From the NCBI GenBank assembly GCA_964512655.1, contig CAZEJT010000014.1:8190-72189 (forward strand): a stretch of DNA of 64,000 nucleotides. The letters run 5' to 3'. The stretch comes from VBOC01 sp964512655 (GTDB lineage: Bacteria > Bacteroidota > Ignavibacteria > UBA10030 > SZUA-254). Below, piece by piece: positions 24,947 through 34,020 of this stretch (the first letter of the stretch is position 1; every line of letters starts with the position of its first letter). The notes below the pieces were generated by a model. That model was not told the origin of the DNA. It saw only the letters and a list, made by a program, of their open reading frames with translations, and did no database searches. The position numbers and the translations under genes are program-made.

Positions 24947-26239
24947 ATGAAAAACGTCAGGTTCAAGGGATTACTGCTGTTGATTATCGCTGTGAGCATG
25001 GCTCCCGCGACCGCGTTATCTCAAGAGCCATTCTGGCGACGGACAAATCTTGCAGCGGACTTCAGCTTGAACCTCAGCGCAGACAACCTTGGAAATGTCT
25101 TTGCCTGCACGACGGCGGGCCCTTTTCGGACGAGAGACGGTGGAATTACCTGGGATCCGATTGATTCAGGTCTAGGGAATTGTGGGGATCAACTCATAAC
25201 GTATATGATTGCGGATCCGAGTGGAGCTCTCATGGCGTGGAACTGGTACGGATTGCTGACGCGATCTTCGAATCAAGGAGAGACCTGGTCGGTGATCAAT
25301 CATAGCGATCTGTATCGGATAGATGCTGCACTCTTCTACAACGGTCATCTCTATGCAGGTGGCTCTCTAGATTGTTGTCCCGATTGCGCAAATGCCTTTT
25401 ACTCTCCATCGGCCGCTGCGATTCAATCACCCGACAGTGGCACTACCTGGACGACCCTCTATTCAATCGACCCTCCGGATTGCGGAACAAATGTCACATC
25501 CGTCCTCCGCGACCGGGCGGGATCCCTCTTCATGGGTGTACGGGGGCGGGGCCTCTTTCGATCGATGGACGACGGTACGCACTGGGAACAATCAGGGTCG
25601 ATGACGTTCAAAACGATCCGTTCTCTCGGTCTTGATTCATCAAACGGAATATTGGCCGGGACGGATCAAGGCATATTCCGGTCGCACGACAATGGGATTA
25701 GATGGAATCGGATTGGCTTAGATACCGTTACAATTCTTTCAATGTTGGTTGACCCCGCCGGTACAATCTACGCCGGGTCAAACGGAAACGGAGTATTCCG
25801 TTCGCAAACTAACGGGAGAATTTGGGAATCGGTCAGTTCAGGATTGACCGAGTTCGTCATCAGCTCGATGGCAATCACTACAGATGGCGTTCTGTTCGCT
25901 GCCGCCTACGGAGGCGGGGTCTACCGTAGCCTGGGGTCGGTGACAGGAGTTGTCACAGCCAATGGGCATTTGCCGGTCGAATATGAACTCGACCAGAATA
26001 TTCCTAATCCCTTTAACCCGACTACTTCTATTGCGTTTAGCATTCCGGTGCCGACTCACGTACGTATTCAAGTCTTCACAGTGCTCGGTCAGAGACTGCA
26101 AACCTTGGTAGATGAGTACAAACAGCCCGGCAAGTATCGGGTCACGTGGGATGCGGCGAATCTGCCAAGCGGATTCTATCTTTATCAGCTGACAGCGGGG
26201 GATTTCGTGAAAACCAGGAAGGCGGTTGTGCTCAGATGA
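24947..26239 (+). CDS. Secreted beta-propeller (BNR/YCF48-like) protein with T9SS sorting domain
   Basis: A 430-residue exported protein. A signal peptide ends near ALSQ (about residue 26). The body is built from repeats of the sialidase/photosystem-stability type (TRDGGITWDPI, SRSNQGETW-like, SMDDGTHWEQ, SHDNGIRWNR, SQTNGRIWES), each an Asp-box turn, giving a propeller of about six or seven blades. The C-terminal 85 residues form a type IX sorting domain (YELDQNIPNPFNPTTSI, then LPSGFYLYQLTAGD and KAVVLR). Such propellers usually bind glycans or proteins at the surface rather than hydrolyse them. It follows another T9SS cargo gene by 18 nt. Confidence 0.85.
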   Translation: MKNVRFKGLLLLIIAVSMAPATALSQEPFWRRTNLAADFSLNLSADNLGNVFACTTAGPFRTRDGGITWDPIDSGLGNCGDQLITYMIADPSGALMAWNWYGLLTRSSNQGETWSVINHSDLYRIDAALFYNGHLYAGGSLDCCPDCANAFYSPSAAAIQSPDSGTTWTTLYSIDPPDCGTNVTSVLRDRAGSLFMGVRGRGLFRSMDDGTHWEQSGSMTFKTIRSLGLDSSNGILAGTDQGIFRSHDNGIRWNRIGLDTVTILSMLVDPAGTIYAGSNGNGVFRSQTNGRIWESVSSGLTEFVISSMAITTDGVLFAAAYGGGVYRSLGSVTGVVTANGHLPVEYELDQNIPNPFNPTTSIAFSIPVPTHVRIQVFTVLGQRLQTLVDEYKQPGKYRVTWDAANLPSGFYLYQLTAGDFVKTRKAVVLR

Positions 26240-26284
26240 ACTTGAACGATATTACAGACATTAAACTTCGATAGTATGATGACG

Positions 26285-26298
26285 CGGGCTCCAGCCCG
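26285..26298. repeat. REP-like palindrome remnant
   Basis: CGGGCT-CC-AGCCCG lies between two convergent genes. The flanking GTAG is not preserved. Confidence 0.4.
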
Positions 26299-26323
26299 AG
26301 CTCGTTCAACCGCTCCCCAACTC

Positions 26324-27643
26324 CTACGACCAGAACTTGAACAAATCTTCCTCCTTTTCCCGCGCTCTTAACACCTCAAATTCCTCGCCTCCCCCGTAGT
26401 AGCCGATGACCTTGGGCATCTGCCTGCTGTTGTACCGGGACCACATGCTGAGCGTGTAGGCGCCGATGTCATGCACAAGGATATAATCACCTTCCTCGAC
26501 GGCAGGCAGGGCTAAGTCTCTTCCGATCACGTCGCCCGAAAAGCAAAGCGGTCCGGCAACCATGTATCTGTTTGCGTCCTGCCCTGTCTTCACCCTGCCG
26601 GTTCTGTCAACGACCGTGATCTCGTGATGCCAGTCGTCAGGGTTCAGGCACTTCCGGACCAGAAGGTCCGCTCCCACGTGGGTCATAATGATGTTGTGAT
26701 CACGTTCTCTCTTCACATACTCAACCCTTGACGCGGCCCAGCCGGCATTGGCGTGCAGATATCGTCCGAATTCTGTCATCAATCTGAACTCGCCGGAGAA
26801 CAGGACCCCGACCTTATCCCTCAACAGACCGGCATACTCTTGCATAGAGATTGCATCACTATCGTGACGATAGGAAACGGGCAATCCCCCTCCGATGTCC
26901 ACTACCTCGACGCCCGCACGTCCGGCTCCATGCCTCAACATGCTGTTAACGCGAGTGGCTACACCGACAACTCTTTTGATCCCCTCTCCCAGCAGCTCGA
27001 CCGGATATCCCTGGGATCCGATGTGGACATGAATCCCCTTCAACCAATCATATCGGGAGTAGCATTCAAGAATCTCCTCCCGGTGGGCATCCAGAGGTAT
27101 CCCAAACTTTGAAATCCGGCCTGCGACCCCGGTAGATCGTATCCTTCCCTCTGCCACCTGTGGATTAATCCGCAGACCAATCAAGCTCGTGGATGTGATA
27201 ACCTTAAGCAGCGCATCAATCCTTTTCAATTCGGCGAAGGAATCAACATTCAGGGAGACACCGAGCCTCAACGCATGCTCAAGCTCTTTCATTGTTTTCG
27301 CCGGTGAATCGAATACGATCTTAGAGGGGGGAAATCCGGCTCTTTCCGCGAGGTACAACTCGGGAAGGCTTGCTACCTCCACCCCCAGACCGGATTCAAG
27401 AGTTTTCAAGAGAAGAGCGGTGAGGGGATTCGCTTTTAGAGCAACGGTATGAAGGGTGGAATCCGGGAAGACCGCCTTAAGCTCGGTGATCCTCTCCGAT
27501 AAGAAGGACAAATCGTGGAACACAATGTCCGTGTCGTCCTCATCAATCAGTCCGTCTTCGCGGAGTGCGGCACTGAACGTGCTGCTCACTTCCTCCGTTC
27601 TGATCCAGGGCCTTGACGGCCGTTCGCTGTGGGTTCTGCTCAC
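26324..27643 (-). CDS. PLP-dependent decarboxylase of the LysA/ornithine decarboxylase fold
   Basis: A 439-residue fold-type III enzyme. The PLP lysine lies in VALKANPLT (about residue 70). HVHIGSQG, the phosphate loop DIGGGLP, the TEFGRYL Glu-Phe-Gly motif and the catalytic Cys region CFSGD are all present. It is distinct from the housekeeping LysA at 54519-55802 and shares only family motifs. The GTG start lacks a clear ribosome site. It diverges from an ornithine cyclodeaminase-like and threonine dehydratase-like pair, so all three probably handle one non-standard amino acid. LysA-type decarboxylases acting on siderophore precursors or D-amino acids are alternatives to diaminopimelate. Confidence 0.8.
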   Translation of the reverse strand: MSRTHSERPSRPWIRTEEVSSTFSAALREDGLIDEDDTDIVFHDLSFLSERITELKAVFPDSTLHTVALKANPLTALLLKTLESGLGVEVASLPELYLAERAGFPPSKIVFDSPAKTMKELEHALRLGVSLNVDSFAELKRIDALLKVITSTSLIGLRINPQVAEGRIRSTGVAGRISKFGIPLDAHREEILECYSRYDWLKGIHVHIGSQGYPVELLGEGIKRVVGVATRVNSMLRHGAGRAGVEVVDIGGGLPVSYRHDSDAISMQEYAGLLRDKVGVLFSGEFRLMTEFGRYLHANAGWAASRVEYVKRERDHNIIMTHVGADLLVRKCLNPDDWHHEITVVDRTGRVKTGQDANRYMVAGPLCFSGDVIGRDLALPAVEEGDYILVHDIGAYTLSMWSRYNSRQMPKVIGYYGGGEEFEVLRAREKEEDLFKFWS

Positions 27644-27764
27644 GTCGATTGCGACAGAATATACAAATCGCAGGAGCAGTTCACAATGAATGCGATCGAC
27701 TTTCTACTGATGTGGAATCACACTCCGCGGATTCCTATATTTCGCGTGCAGGTACTTCTCGATC

Positions 27765-28730
27765 ATGAATCCCTTTTACATCGGCAAGGACGAAGTAGCA
27801 AAAGCTCTTCCCATCCAGACATGCATCGATCTGATGCGTGAGGCGCTGAGCGCTCTCTCCGCCGGTCGGGCTCTTCAGCCACTCAGATCAATACTCTGGC
27901 TCCCCGATAGAACCGGAGGTATGGGAATGATGCCCGCGTGGGCCGCAGATCCAAAGCGGCTCGGAATTAAAGTAATCAGCGTTTTTCCCGAGAATCGAAA
28001 ATCCGGCCTGAGTTCACATCAAGGGTTTGTCCTCCTCTTCGAAAGTGAGAATGGCAAGCCATTGGCGATTGTCGATGCCGATGAAATCACTGCGATACGG
28101 ACAGCCGCAGTCAGCGGTCTGGCCACAAAACTGCTCTCACGAGAGGTTCCCTCAACTCTCGCGATGCTCGGCTCCGGAATTCAGGCCTGGCAGCATGTCG
28201 ATTCGATGGTTTGTGTACGCAAGATAGAGTCAGTGCGGGTCTGGAGCCGCGATCATGAACACGCCGAAGAACTCGCGGGACATGTTCGGAGAAAACACAA
28301 GATCCCTGCCGATGCGGTAAACAACTCCAAAGAAGCCGTCGTAGATGCCGATATTATTTGCACCACTACCGGCTCGTCAACGCCCGTGGTCCTTGGTGAG
28401 TGGATAAAGGAGGGGGCTCACATCAATGCGGTTGGATCTTGCATCCCACGAGCGAGGGAATTCGACACCGATGCGGTACTCAAATCAAAGTTGTACACCG
28501 ACAGATATGAATCCTTGTTCAAAGAAGCGGGCGATTTTATCATCCCGAAAAACGAGGGTGCAATCACCGAAAATCACGTGCGGGGAGAATTGGGAGAAGT
28601 TATTCTGGGATCAAAACGCGGGCGCGAAAGTGACGCGGAAATCACGATGTTCAAATCACTCGGAATCGGCATTGAGGACGTATACGCCGCGGACTACGTG
28701 TACAAGACTGTCACTCGGCAGACGAGTTGA
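27765..28730 (+). CDS. Ornithine cyclodeaminase/mu-crystallin family protein
   Basis: A 321-residue NAD(P)-dependent enzyme. The substrate-side motif (DADEITAIRTAAVSGLATK) comes first. The Rossmann glycine motif follows (AMLGSGIQAWQH, about residues 133-144), then NAVGSCIPRAREFD. Family members include ornithine cyclodeaminase, ketimine reductases, SbnB (an opine-type dehydrogenase in siderophore synthesis) and EutC of ectoine use. The gene is followed by a threonine dehydratase-like gene only 3 nt away, the order also known for eutC/eutB-type pairs. Reaction cannot be fixed by eye. Confidence 0.85.
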   Translation: MNPFYIGKDEVAKALPIQTCIDLMREALSALSAGRALQPLRSILWLPDRTGGMGMMPAWAADPKRLGIKVISVFPENRKSGLSSHQGFVLLFESENGKPLAIVDADEITAIRTAAVSGLATKLLSREVPSTLAMLGSGIQAWQHVDSMVCVRKIESVRVWSRDHEHAEELAGHVRRKHKIPADAVNNSKEAVVDADIICTTTGSSTPVVLGEWIKEGAHINAVGSCIPRAREFDTDAVLKSKLYTDRYESLFKEAGDFIIPKNEGAITENHVRGELGEVILGSKRGRESDAEITMFKSLGIGIEDVYAADYVYKTVTRQTS

Positions 28731-28733
28731 ATC

Positions 28734-29708
28734 GTGGCATCACCTCCTGCCTTACCTGTCCCCTTCCCCCTCTCCGAAATACGAGCCGCCGGGGAGCGCA
28801 TCAAAGGAAAAGCAATCCGCACGCCTCTCATCCGGCTATATCATGAAAGCTTTCCGGGGGAACTCTATCTCAAACTCGAAAATCTGCAACCCATCGGATC
28901 GTTCAAGATCAGGGGCGCAAGCAGCGCCATGGCAGTCGCGAGCCGGGAGATGCTTTCGAGGGGAGTCTACACCGCCAGCGCCGGAAACATGGCGCAGGGT
29001 GCGGCATGGGTCGCGAGGATGATGGGAATACCCTGCACGGTCATAGTCCCTGACCATGCTCCTCTGACGAAACTCGACGCGATCACTCGATTGGGCGGCA
29101 CCTACGTCAAGCTCCCCTTCGATCAATGGTGGCAGGTCCTTTCGACCCGTGAATACGAGGGGATGAAGGGGTTGTTCGTTCACCCTGTGAGCGATCCCCC
29201 CGTCATTGCGGGTAACGGAACCATCGGCCTGGAAATACTTGAAGACCTCCCGGACGCGGATAGCATCATTGTGCCGTATGGTGGCGGGGGATTGACTTCG
29301 GGGATCGGCTCGGCAATCAAAGCCCTGAAGCCGGACACGAAGGTATTCTGTTCTGAGACGTCCACGGCCGCTCCCCTCTCCAAGTCCCTGGCGGCGGGGA
29401 GCCCTCAAAAGATTGATTACAAGCCGAGCTTCATCGACGGCATTGGAGGCTCAGCAGTCCTAACGGAAATGTGGCCCCTCGTGCGATCACTCGTGACCGA
29501 TTCGATTGTCGTTACTCCGGAAGAAATTGCGAAGGCGATAAAACTGCTCGTGCAGCGGACCAGGATTGTGGCCGAGGGGGCGGGCGGTTCTTCAGTGGCG
29601 GCCGCGTTGACGGGGAAGGCGGGTCACGGAAAGATAGTCTGCATCATTTCAGGTGGAAACATTGACGCGGAGAAGATTGCAAAGATTCTGCTGGACCAGG
29701 TACCGTAA
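28734..29708 (+). CDS. Threonine dehydratase/serine racemase-like PLP enzyme
   Basis: A 324-residue fold-type II PLP enzyme. The Schiff-base lysine is in GSFKIRGASSA (about residue 54), the substrate loop is SAGNMAQGAAW, and the phosphate-binding glycine loop is VPYGGGGLTSG. A conserved SGGN near the C terminus contacts the PLP ring. There is no regulatory ACT domain, so it is of the catabolic or biosynthetic-accessory type rather than IlvA. Starts at GTG 28734, 3 nt after the upstream stop, so it is cotranscribed with the cyclodeaminase-like gene. Possible chemistry: beta-elimination, racemisation or beta-replacement. Confidence 0.85.
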   Translation: MASPPALPVPFPLSEIRAAGERIKGKAIRTPLIRLYHESFPGELYLKLENLQPIGSFKIRGASSAMAVASREMLSRGVYTASAGNMAQGAAWVARMMGIPCTVIVPDHAPLTKLDAITRLGGTYVKLPFDQWWQVLSTREYEGMKGLFVHPVSDPPVIAGNGTIGLEILEDLPDADSIIVPYGGGGLTSGIGSAIKALKPDTKVFCSETSTAAPLSKSLAAGSPQKIDYKPSFIDGIGGSAVLTEMWPLVRSLVTDSIVVTPEEIAKAIKLLVQRTRIVAEGAGGSSVAAALTGKAGHGKIVCIISGGNIDAEKIAKILLDQVP

Positions 29709-29925
29709 TCTGTTAGCGGGCCGGACCAGAATCATCCACCCCCACCCATCACTACCTTCTCTGGGAATACTTTACCCGCTTTCCTGACCGACGAACCTCC
29801 GGTCTATCCTCGTCGAGATTAAATTTCTTTAATGAGGTGAATATCCTGTCGCTACGCGGATATTTCCGCCCGACAATGCATATATTGTGTTGCACTCCCG
29901 CCCTGCATTCCTAAAGGAATTCACA

Positions 29926-30768
29926 ATGACCTTCTCAGAGCGTTGCGCTACCGTACTCGCCGCCGCGATTATCCTGTCAATTGTAATCCTGGCCTCTTTG
30001 GTTTCAGGCTGCATGACAGAGCCCTCTGGTCCCGTGCCCTTCTCCAGACCGATGGTCAATCTGGCGGTGTCATTTTCAGAGTCCGGATCAACTGGATTAA
30101 CGAAATCCGCCACCGATCTTTTCGCCGATTCCTTGCACATCGATAGCGCGGTGGTGGTGTTTTCCAGGATTCAGTTCCTTCCCCATCCGGATAGCGTGCG
30201 CATCGACTCAGGCGACGACGAGCATGATTCCGATGACGGCGAATCCGACGGCCGAGGTGACAGCCTCACATTTAAAGGGCCGTTTGTGGTGCATGTTCGC
30301 GATACTGTGGGCATCTCCTTCGCCAGCAGGGAATTACCTGCCGGAGTCTATACCGCGATACGATTTAAAATCCATCGACTGATTCCGGGTGAGCACTTCG
30401 AGGATAGTGACGAGCACAATCACCATGGCCATGCCTTCCTGGTGGATTCGACGATCGGCAGTTCGAGCATCACCGTATGGGGTTCGATCCACAAGAATGG
30501 CGAGTGGACCCCGTTCACGTTCAGGTTCGACGGAGAATTTGAATTCAAAGTCAGGGGGAACTTCGTTGTTCCAACATCAACGCACACCGTCAACTTCGCC
30601 TTGCATATCGACATGGGCAAGTGGTTCAAGAATCCGACTGATGGATCGCTTCTTGATCCGACCGATACATCTCATGAGAATCTCGTATTGTTCAGACGGG
30701 CGATCCGCGCAGCATTCAATAGCTGTACAGGCGGACATGACCGCGGCGATGGCCACCCGGATGACTGA
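29926..30768 (+). CDS. Asp/His-rich lipoprotein (DUF4382-like)
   Basis: A 280-residue protein with ATG behind AAAGGA. The N-terminal signal ends SLVSGCM, so Cys29 is the probable lipidation site. The body is beta-rich and resembles DUF4382-type lipoproteins (AVVVFSRIQFLP, then ELPAGVYTAIRFKIHRL). Three unusual clusters of acidic residues and histidine occur: near residues 95-110 (DSGDDEHDSDDGESDGRGD), near 158-168 (EDSDEHNHHGH) and at the C terminus (GGHDRGDGHPDD). They suggest metal binding, but this is inference. A strong terminator follows. Confidence 0.65.
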   Translation: MTFSERCATVLAAAIILSIVILASLVSGCMTEPSGPVPFSRPMVNLAVSFSESGSTGLTKSATDLFADSLHIDSAVVVFSRIQFLPHPDSVRIDSGDDEHDSDDGESDGRGDSLTFKGPFVVHVRDTVGISFASRELPAGVYTAIRFKIHRLIPGEHFEDSDEHNHHGHAFLVDSTIGSSSITVWGSIHKNGEWTPFTFRFDGEFEFKVRGNFVVPTSTHTVNFALHIDMGKWFKNPTDGSLLDPTDTSHENLVLFRRAIRAAFNSCTGGHDRGDGHPDD

Positions 30769-30797
30769 CGAGTAGCGCAAATACGCTCCTTGTACGC

Positions 30798-30834
30798 AAA
30801 GCCCGTGCCGGTCTCGGCACGGGCTTTTTGTTTA
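30798..30834. terminator. Bidirectional rho-independent terminator
   Basis: A perfect 12-bp stem AAAGCCCGTGCC/GGCACGGGCTTT with a 6-nt loop, followed by TTGTTT on the plus strand and preceded by A residues that give T's on the minus strand. It lies between the convergent lipoprotein gene and dps and probably serves both. Confidence 0.85.
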
Positions 30835-30850
30835 CGTAAGCATCTCCCGA

Positions 30851-31324
30851 CTATTTCAAGTGCGCACGAAGCATCCAAGCAGTCTTTTCATGCTTCTCGA
30901 TCAGGTTGGTTATGAAATCGCTCGTGCCCGCGTCGTGGAGTTTGTCTGCCAGGCGGCCGACCTCTCCCCGGATTTCCATGACGATGCTTTCATGGTCGGA
31001 GAGCAATTCCTTGATGTAGTCCTCGCTTCCGTTACTCTTCAGCGAGTCCTCGGCCAGGTGGGTCAGTTTCAGGAATTCGTTGAGGGATGACGGGGCATAG
31101 TGGCCGAGTGTGCGGATCCGCTCCGCCACATCGTCGATGATCTCATCGAGTTGCTCGTAGAGCCCCTCGAAGAATAGATGCATAGCGTGAAAGTCGGGTC
31201 CTTCCACGTTCCAGTGCGCGTTGCGCGTCTTGGTGTAAAGAACATACTCGTCTGCCAAAAGCGTGTTCAGAAAGTTCGCGACTTTCGCGCGCTCCTCCTT
31301 CTTGATTCCAATCGACGGATCCAT
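30851..31324 (-). CDS. dps: Dps-family ferritin-like DNA-protection protein
   Basis: A 157-residue Dps protein, which oxidises and stores iron in a dodecamer and protects DNA. The ferroxidase ligands sit in KTRNAHWNVEGPDFHAMH and in FFEGLYEQLDEIIDDVAERI, the two standard signatures. The start at 31324 has an AGGAGG site. The tRNA-Arg 3' fragment that bounds the downstream islet begins only 41 nt upstream of the start codon, so the upstream control region must lie at least partly inside the islet. No OxyR- or Fur-like box is obvious. Confidence 0.93.
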   Translation of the reverse strand: MDPSIGIKKEERAKVANFLNTLLADEYVLYTKTRNAHWNVEGPDFHAMHLFFEGLYEQLDEIIDDVAERIRTLGHYAPSSLNEFLKLTHLAEDSLKSNGSEDYIKELLSDHESIVMEIRGEVGRLADKLHDAGTSDFITNLIEKHEKTAWMLRAHLK

Positions 31325-31364
31325 TGCTTAATCCTCCTATTCGGTGAAATCGGTTAGTGGTGTG

Positions 31365-31399
31365 GTGACCCCGGCGCGAATCGAACGCGCAACCCTCAG
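31365..31399 (-). repeat. 35-bp copy of the tRNA-Arg 3' end (putative attachment site)
   Basis: Identical over 35 nt to 36073-36107, the T arm, variable region and 3' acceptor end of the tRNA-Arg gene. Homology fades at the anticodon stem. There is no 5' tRNA half here, so it is a fragment and not a tRNA gene. Confidence 0.85.
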
Positions 31400-32047
31400 T
31401 TTGGAGGGATGGGGGAGTGATCAAATGGTTCGGGCCTCCGGAGTTCTTGGGAACATTCCCGCGCCGATTCAAGCGGGGGTGTTCGTAAAATGTAAGCAGT
31501 TCTGTCGCCCGGATCACTCCGTGAGTTAACACTCCCGGTGATTGATGAATGTGAATTGATAGGTCGAGTACATGAATCCTCGAACAAGCCCCCCTCCACA
31601 ACAAAAACTGCCTTCAATCTAATCATTCGTCGCTAGAGTTGCAATCGCATCTCACTGTATAGAGCCAGCAGGGAACCTGATACATTTCACCAATGCAAAT
31701 GAGAGACGGGTTCCTGTTTGACTTTACCCTTTTGATAATCGTTCCACTGCCGTCTCACCCAGACTGATCCGGCACCAGCACTTTCTTTACACTTACAATT
31801 GCAGCAGGTTCTTCGGCATCCACGGGCGCAGCTGTTTGCCTTCTGAATCGCGACCTACCAAAGCTTAAGCGGGGGAACCATAACGCTACACCCGAGCAGG
31901 CACGAATTCTCTCTGTCGACTTGATTTTCCGGTGTCCGTTCTGTAACATTCGGCATCACGGGAAGCCGAACTCTCTTGGAGATGCCCACAAGTCTTCCAA
32001 GCAAAGGGGTCGCACATGAGGTCCTACATGCGGTTTTGGAATTACTG
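31400..32047. other. Left arm of the islet, no recognisable gene
   Basis: About 650 nt of mixed composition. Short frames here do not resemble proteins and lack ribosome sites. A frame at 31344-31529 is largely the tRNA fragment read as protein. Confidence 0.55.
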
Positions 32048-34006
32048 ATGCTTTGCTCCGGGAGGAAATTTCTGCCACAGCTCCTTTTTAGCCTCGCGAG
32101 TTGGATTTTCATTCCCGGAACGGCGCACGCCCAACCCGACTGGCTCAAACGAGACATACAGAATTCGGTCGCTGCCAGCGTCGCTCCGGAGGCCAGCGCG
32201 ATTATTCTGACTGATGAGAGAGAGGTCAGGCTTTCAGCGGATAACCGAGCCCGTTCCCGAATTCGGTATGCGGTCAAGATCTTGAATTCTACCGGGGAGG
32301 GATACGCGGTCCTCTCCCAATCCGTGACACCAACCCACAAAGTCGAAAATCTCAAGGGGTGGTTGGTGTCTGTGGAAGGGGGGACCAAGGACCTGTCTGA
32401 TGAGGACGTCGTGGAAGTCGCCGGCGGCGGGAATGGAATAACCTATGGCGATGCTCGAGTGCTTATGGCGCGGTTCCCCCTCATACGATCGGGTGATGTG
32501 GCTGCATATGAGTACACTCTTGAGGAGAACGATCTGACAAGCTTGTTCCAGAGCTTTGAGTTTCAGGTACAACAACCCGTAATGCATGCTCAACTCTCTC
32601 TCACTCTGCCGGACGGATGGAAGGTCCATAAATCGGAGTGGCGAATGGGAGAGTGCGCATTTGAACAGAAAGACAATCTGTACACGTGGACCGCTACAAC
32701 ACTACCACTGCAGCCCGAAGAGCCCTTGATGCCTTCATGGCATTTTCTCTCGCGACGCATCGAATTGACGTGTTACAGTCCATCTCAGAATCCAGGCAAT
32801 CAATTCAGCGATTGGAGATCAGTCAGCACGTGGTACGCCGATCTCACTGCACCCGCAGCCACGCCGGATGACGCGATTACCAAACAGACGCAGAACCTGA
32901 TCGGAGGACTCGCAACTCCCTTTGATCGGCTTGAACAGATCGCTAAGTTCGTCCGAGATGACATCCGCTACGTCGGGATCGAAATTGGTAAGGAGCGATG
33001 GCAGCCGCGGCCGGCATCCACGACCCTTTACAACCGCTACGGTGATTGCAAGGACAAGACTGCGCTCATGCGCGCAATGCTGCGAGCTGCAAACATCCCC
33101 TCCGTTGCTGTTCTTGCAAATTCGGAATACGCGGTCGAGCGTGGGTTACCGACACCGTTCCAATTCAATCACTGCATCATCGGGCTCGCATTGAAAGATA
33201 TGCCCAACGCAAGGCCTCTGAACGATGCCTGCTCGGGAGGATGGATATTTTTTGACCCAACCGATCCATCGACCCGCCTTGGAAGCCTTCCCACGTATCT
33301 AAGGGGGGCGACAGTTTTGCTCGCGGCACCCGCGCTCGATTCAATCGTAGTGACTTTACCTCAAGGACAACCGGAAGACAACCTGCGACGCTATCTGGTT
33401 AATGCAACACTCTCCGCAGACGGTTCAATAAGTTCAAGCATCACGGTGAAGTATTATGGAAACCTCGCGCTCGAGTCAGCGCATGAAGCGCGCACGATTC
33501 CAAAAAATAAGATAGTCGAAGCATGGCAGACCCGTCTTGCGACAGTCATACCTTCCCCGACCATCACCGGATACTCGCAGGGTTCTGCCGGAGATTCCTC
33601 CTGGGAGACCTTTCAGCTGGAAGCATCGCATTATCTGACCCAAGCCGGTTCCCTCGAGGTGTTCAAGCCAGACTTTCTACATCCTGCAGAACCACCCGCT
33701 TTGACTAAATCGACCCGTGCTCATCCGATTTGGCTCAGCGATGCCAGGAGAACCGAAACAGATATTTCGTGGCATCTGCCTGCAGGGTGGAAGATTGAGA
33801 CCACTCCCGATCCAATCCAGGCCCACTGCGACGCAGGCAGCCTCGAGTGTCGGGTCACGACCAACGCCGCGACCGTACACTATCACTCCGTGGAACAATA
33901 TGAAGGCCGACTCTTAGCGCGGGAGCAGTATGAACTTGCCCGGTCATTCAGCAACGATCTGAGTGCGATGCGTATGCTCAGCGTTCTCCTTCAGAAACCG
34001 CAATAA
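32048..34006 (+). CDS. DUF3857/transglutaminase-like exported protein (catalytic triad intact)
   Basis: A 652-residue protein. ATG 32048 gives a good signal peptide cleaved after AHA (FLPQLLFSLASWIFIPGTAHA region); an upstream TTG at 31976 is possible but would disrupt it. A DUF3857 beta domain occupies about residues 30-270. The transglutaminase-like core follows with a cysteine in YGDCKDKTALM (Cys334), His375 (FNHCIIGL) and Asp403 (FFDPTD), a complete triad. The C-terminal part is beta-rich. Such proteins are common exported proteins of Bacteroidota; substrates are unknown. It lies 14 nt upstream of a related gene that lacks the triad. Confidence 0.82.
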   Translation: MLCSGRKFLPQLLFSLASWIFIPGTAHAQPDWLKRDIQNSVAASVAPEASAIILTDEREVRLSADNRARSRIRYAVKILNSTGEGYAVLSQSVTPTHKVENLKGWLVSVEGGTKDLSDEDVVEVAGGGNGITYGDARVLMARFPLIRSGDVAAYEYTLEENDLTSLFQSFEFQVQQPVMHAQLSLTLPDGWKVHKSEWRMGECAFEQKDNLYTWTATTLPLQPEEPLMPSWHFLSRRIELTCYSPSQNPGNQFSDWRSVSTWYADLTAPAATPDDAITKQTQNLIGGLATPFDRLEQIAKFVRDDIRYVGIEIGKERWQPRPASTTLYNRYGDCKDKTALMRAMLRAANIPSVAVLANSEYAVERGLPTPFQFNHCIIGLALKDMPNARPLNDACSGGWIFFDPTDPSTRLGSLPTYLRGATVLLAAPALDSIVVTLPQGQPEDNLRRYLVNATLSADGSISSSITVKYYGNLALESAHEARTIPKNKIVEAWQTRLATVIPSPTITGYSQGSAGDSSWETFQLEASHYLTQAGSLEVFKPDFLHPAEPPALTKSTRAHPIWLSDARRTETDISWHLPAGWKIETTPDPIQAHCDAGSLECRVTTNAATVHYHSVEQYEGRLLAREQYELARSFSNDLSAMRMLSVLLQKPQ

Positions 34007-34020
34007 ATCCGGAGGCCGCC

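Noticed and set aside
31344..31529. Open frame beginning MKSVSGVVTPARIERATL
   Set aside because: Most of it is the tRNA-Arg 3' fragment read as protein, a common false gene call.
31750..32047. Minus-strand frames in the islet left arm (for example 31855-32388)
   Set aside because: They overlap the start of the transglutaminase-like gene, lack ribosome sites and resemble no protein.
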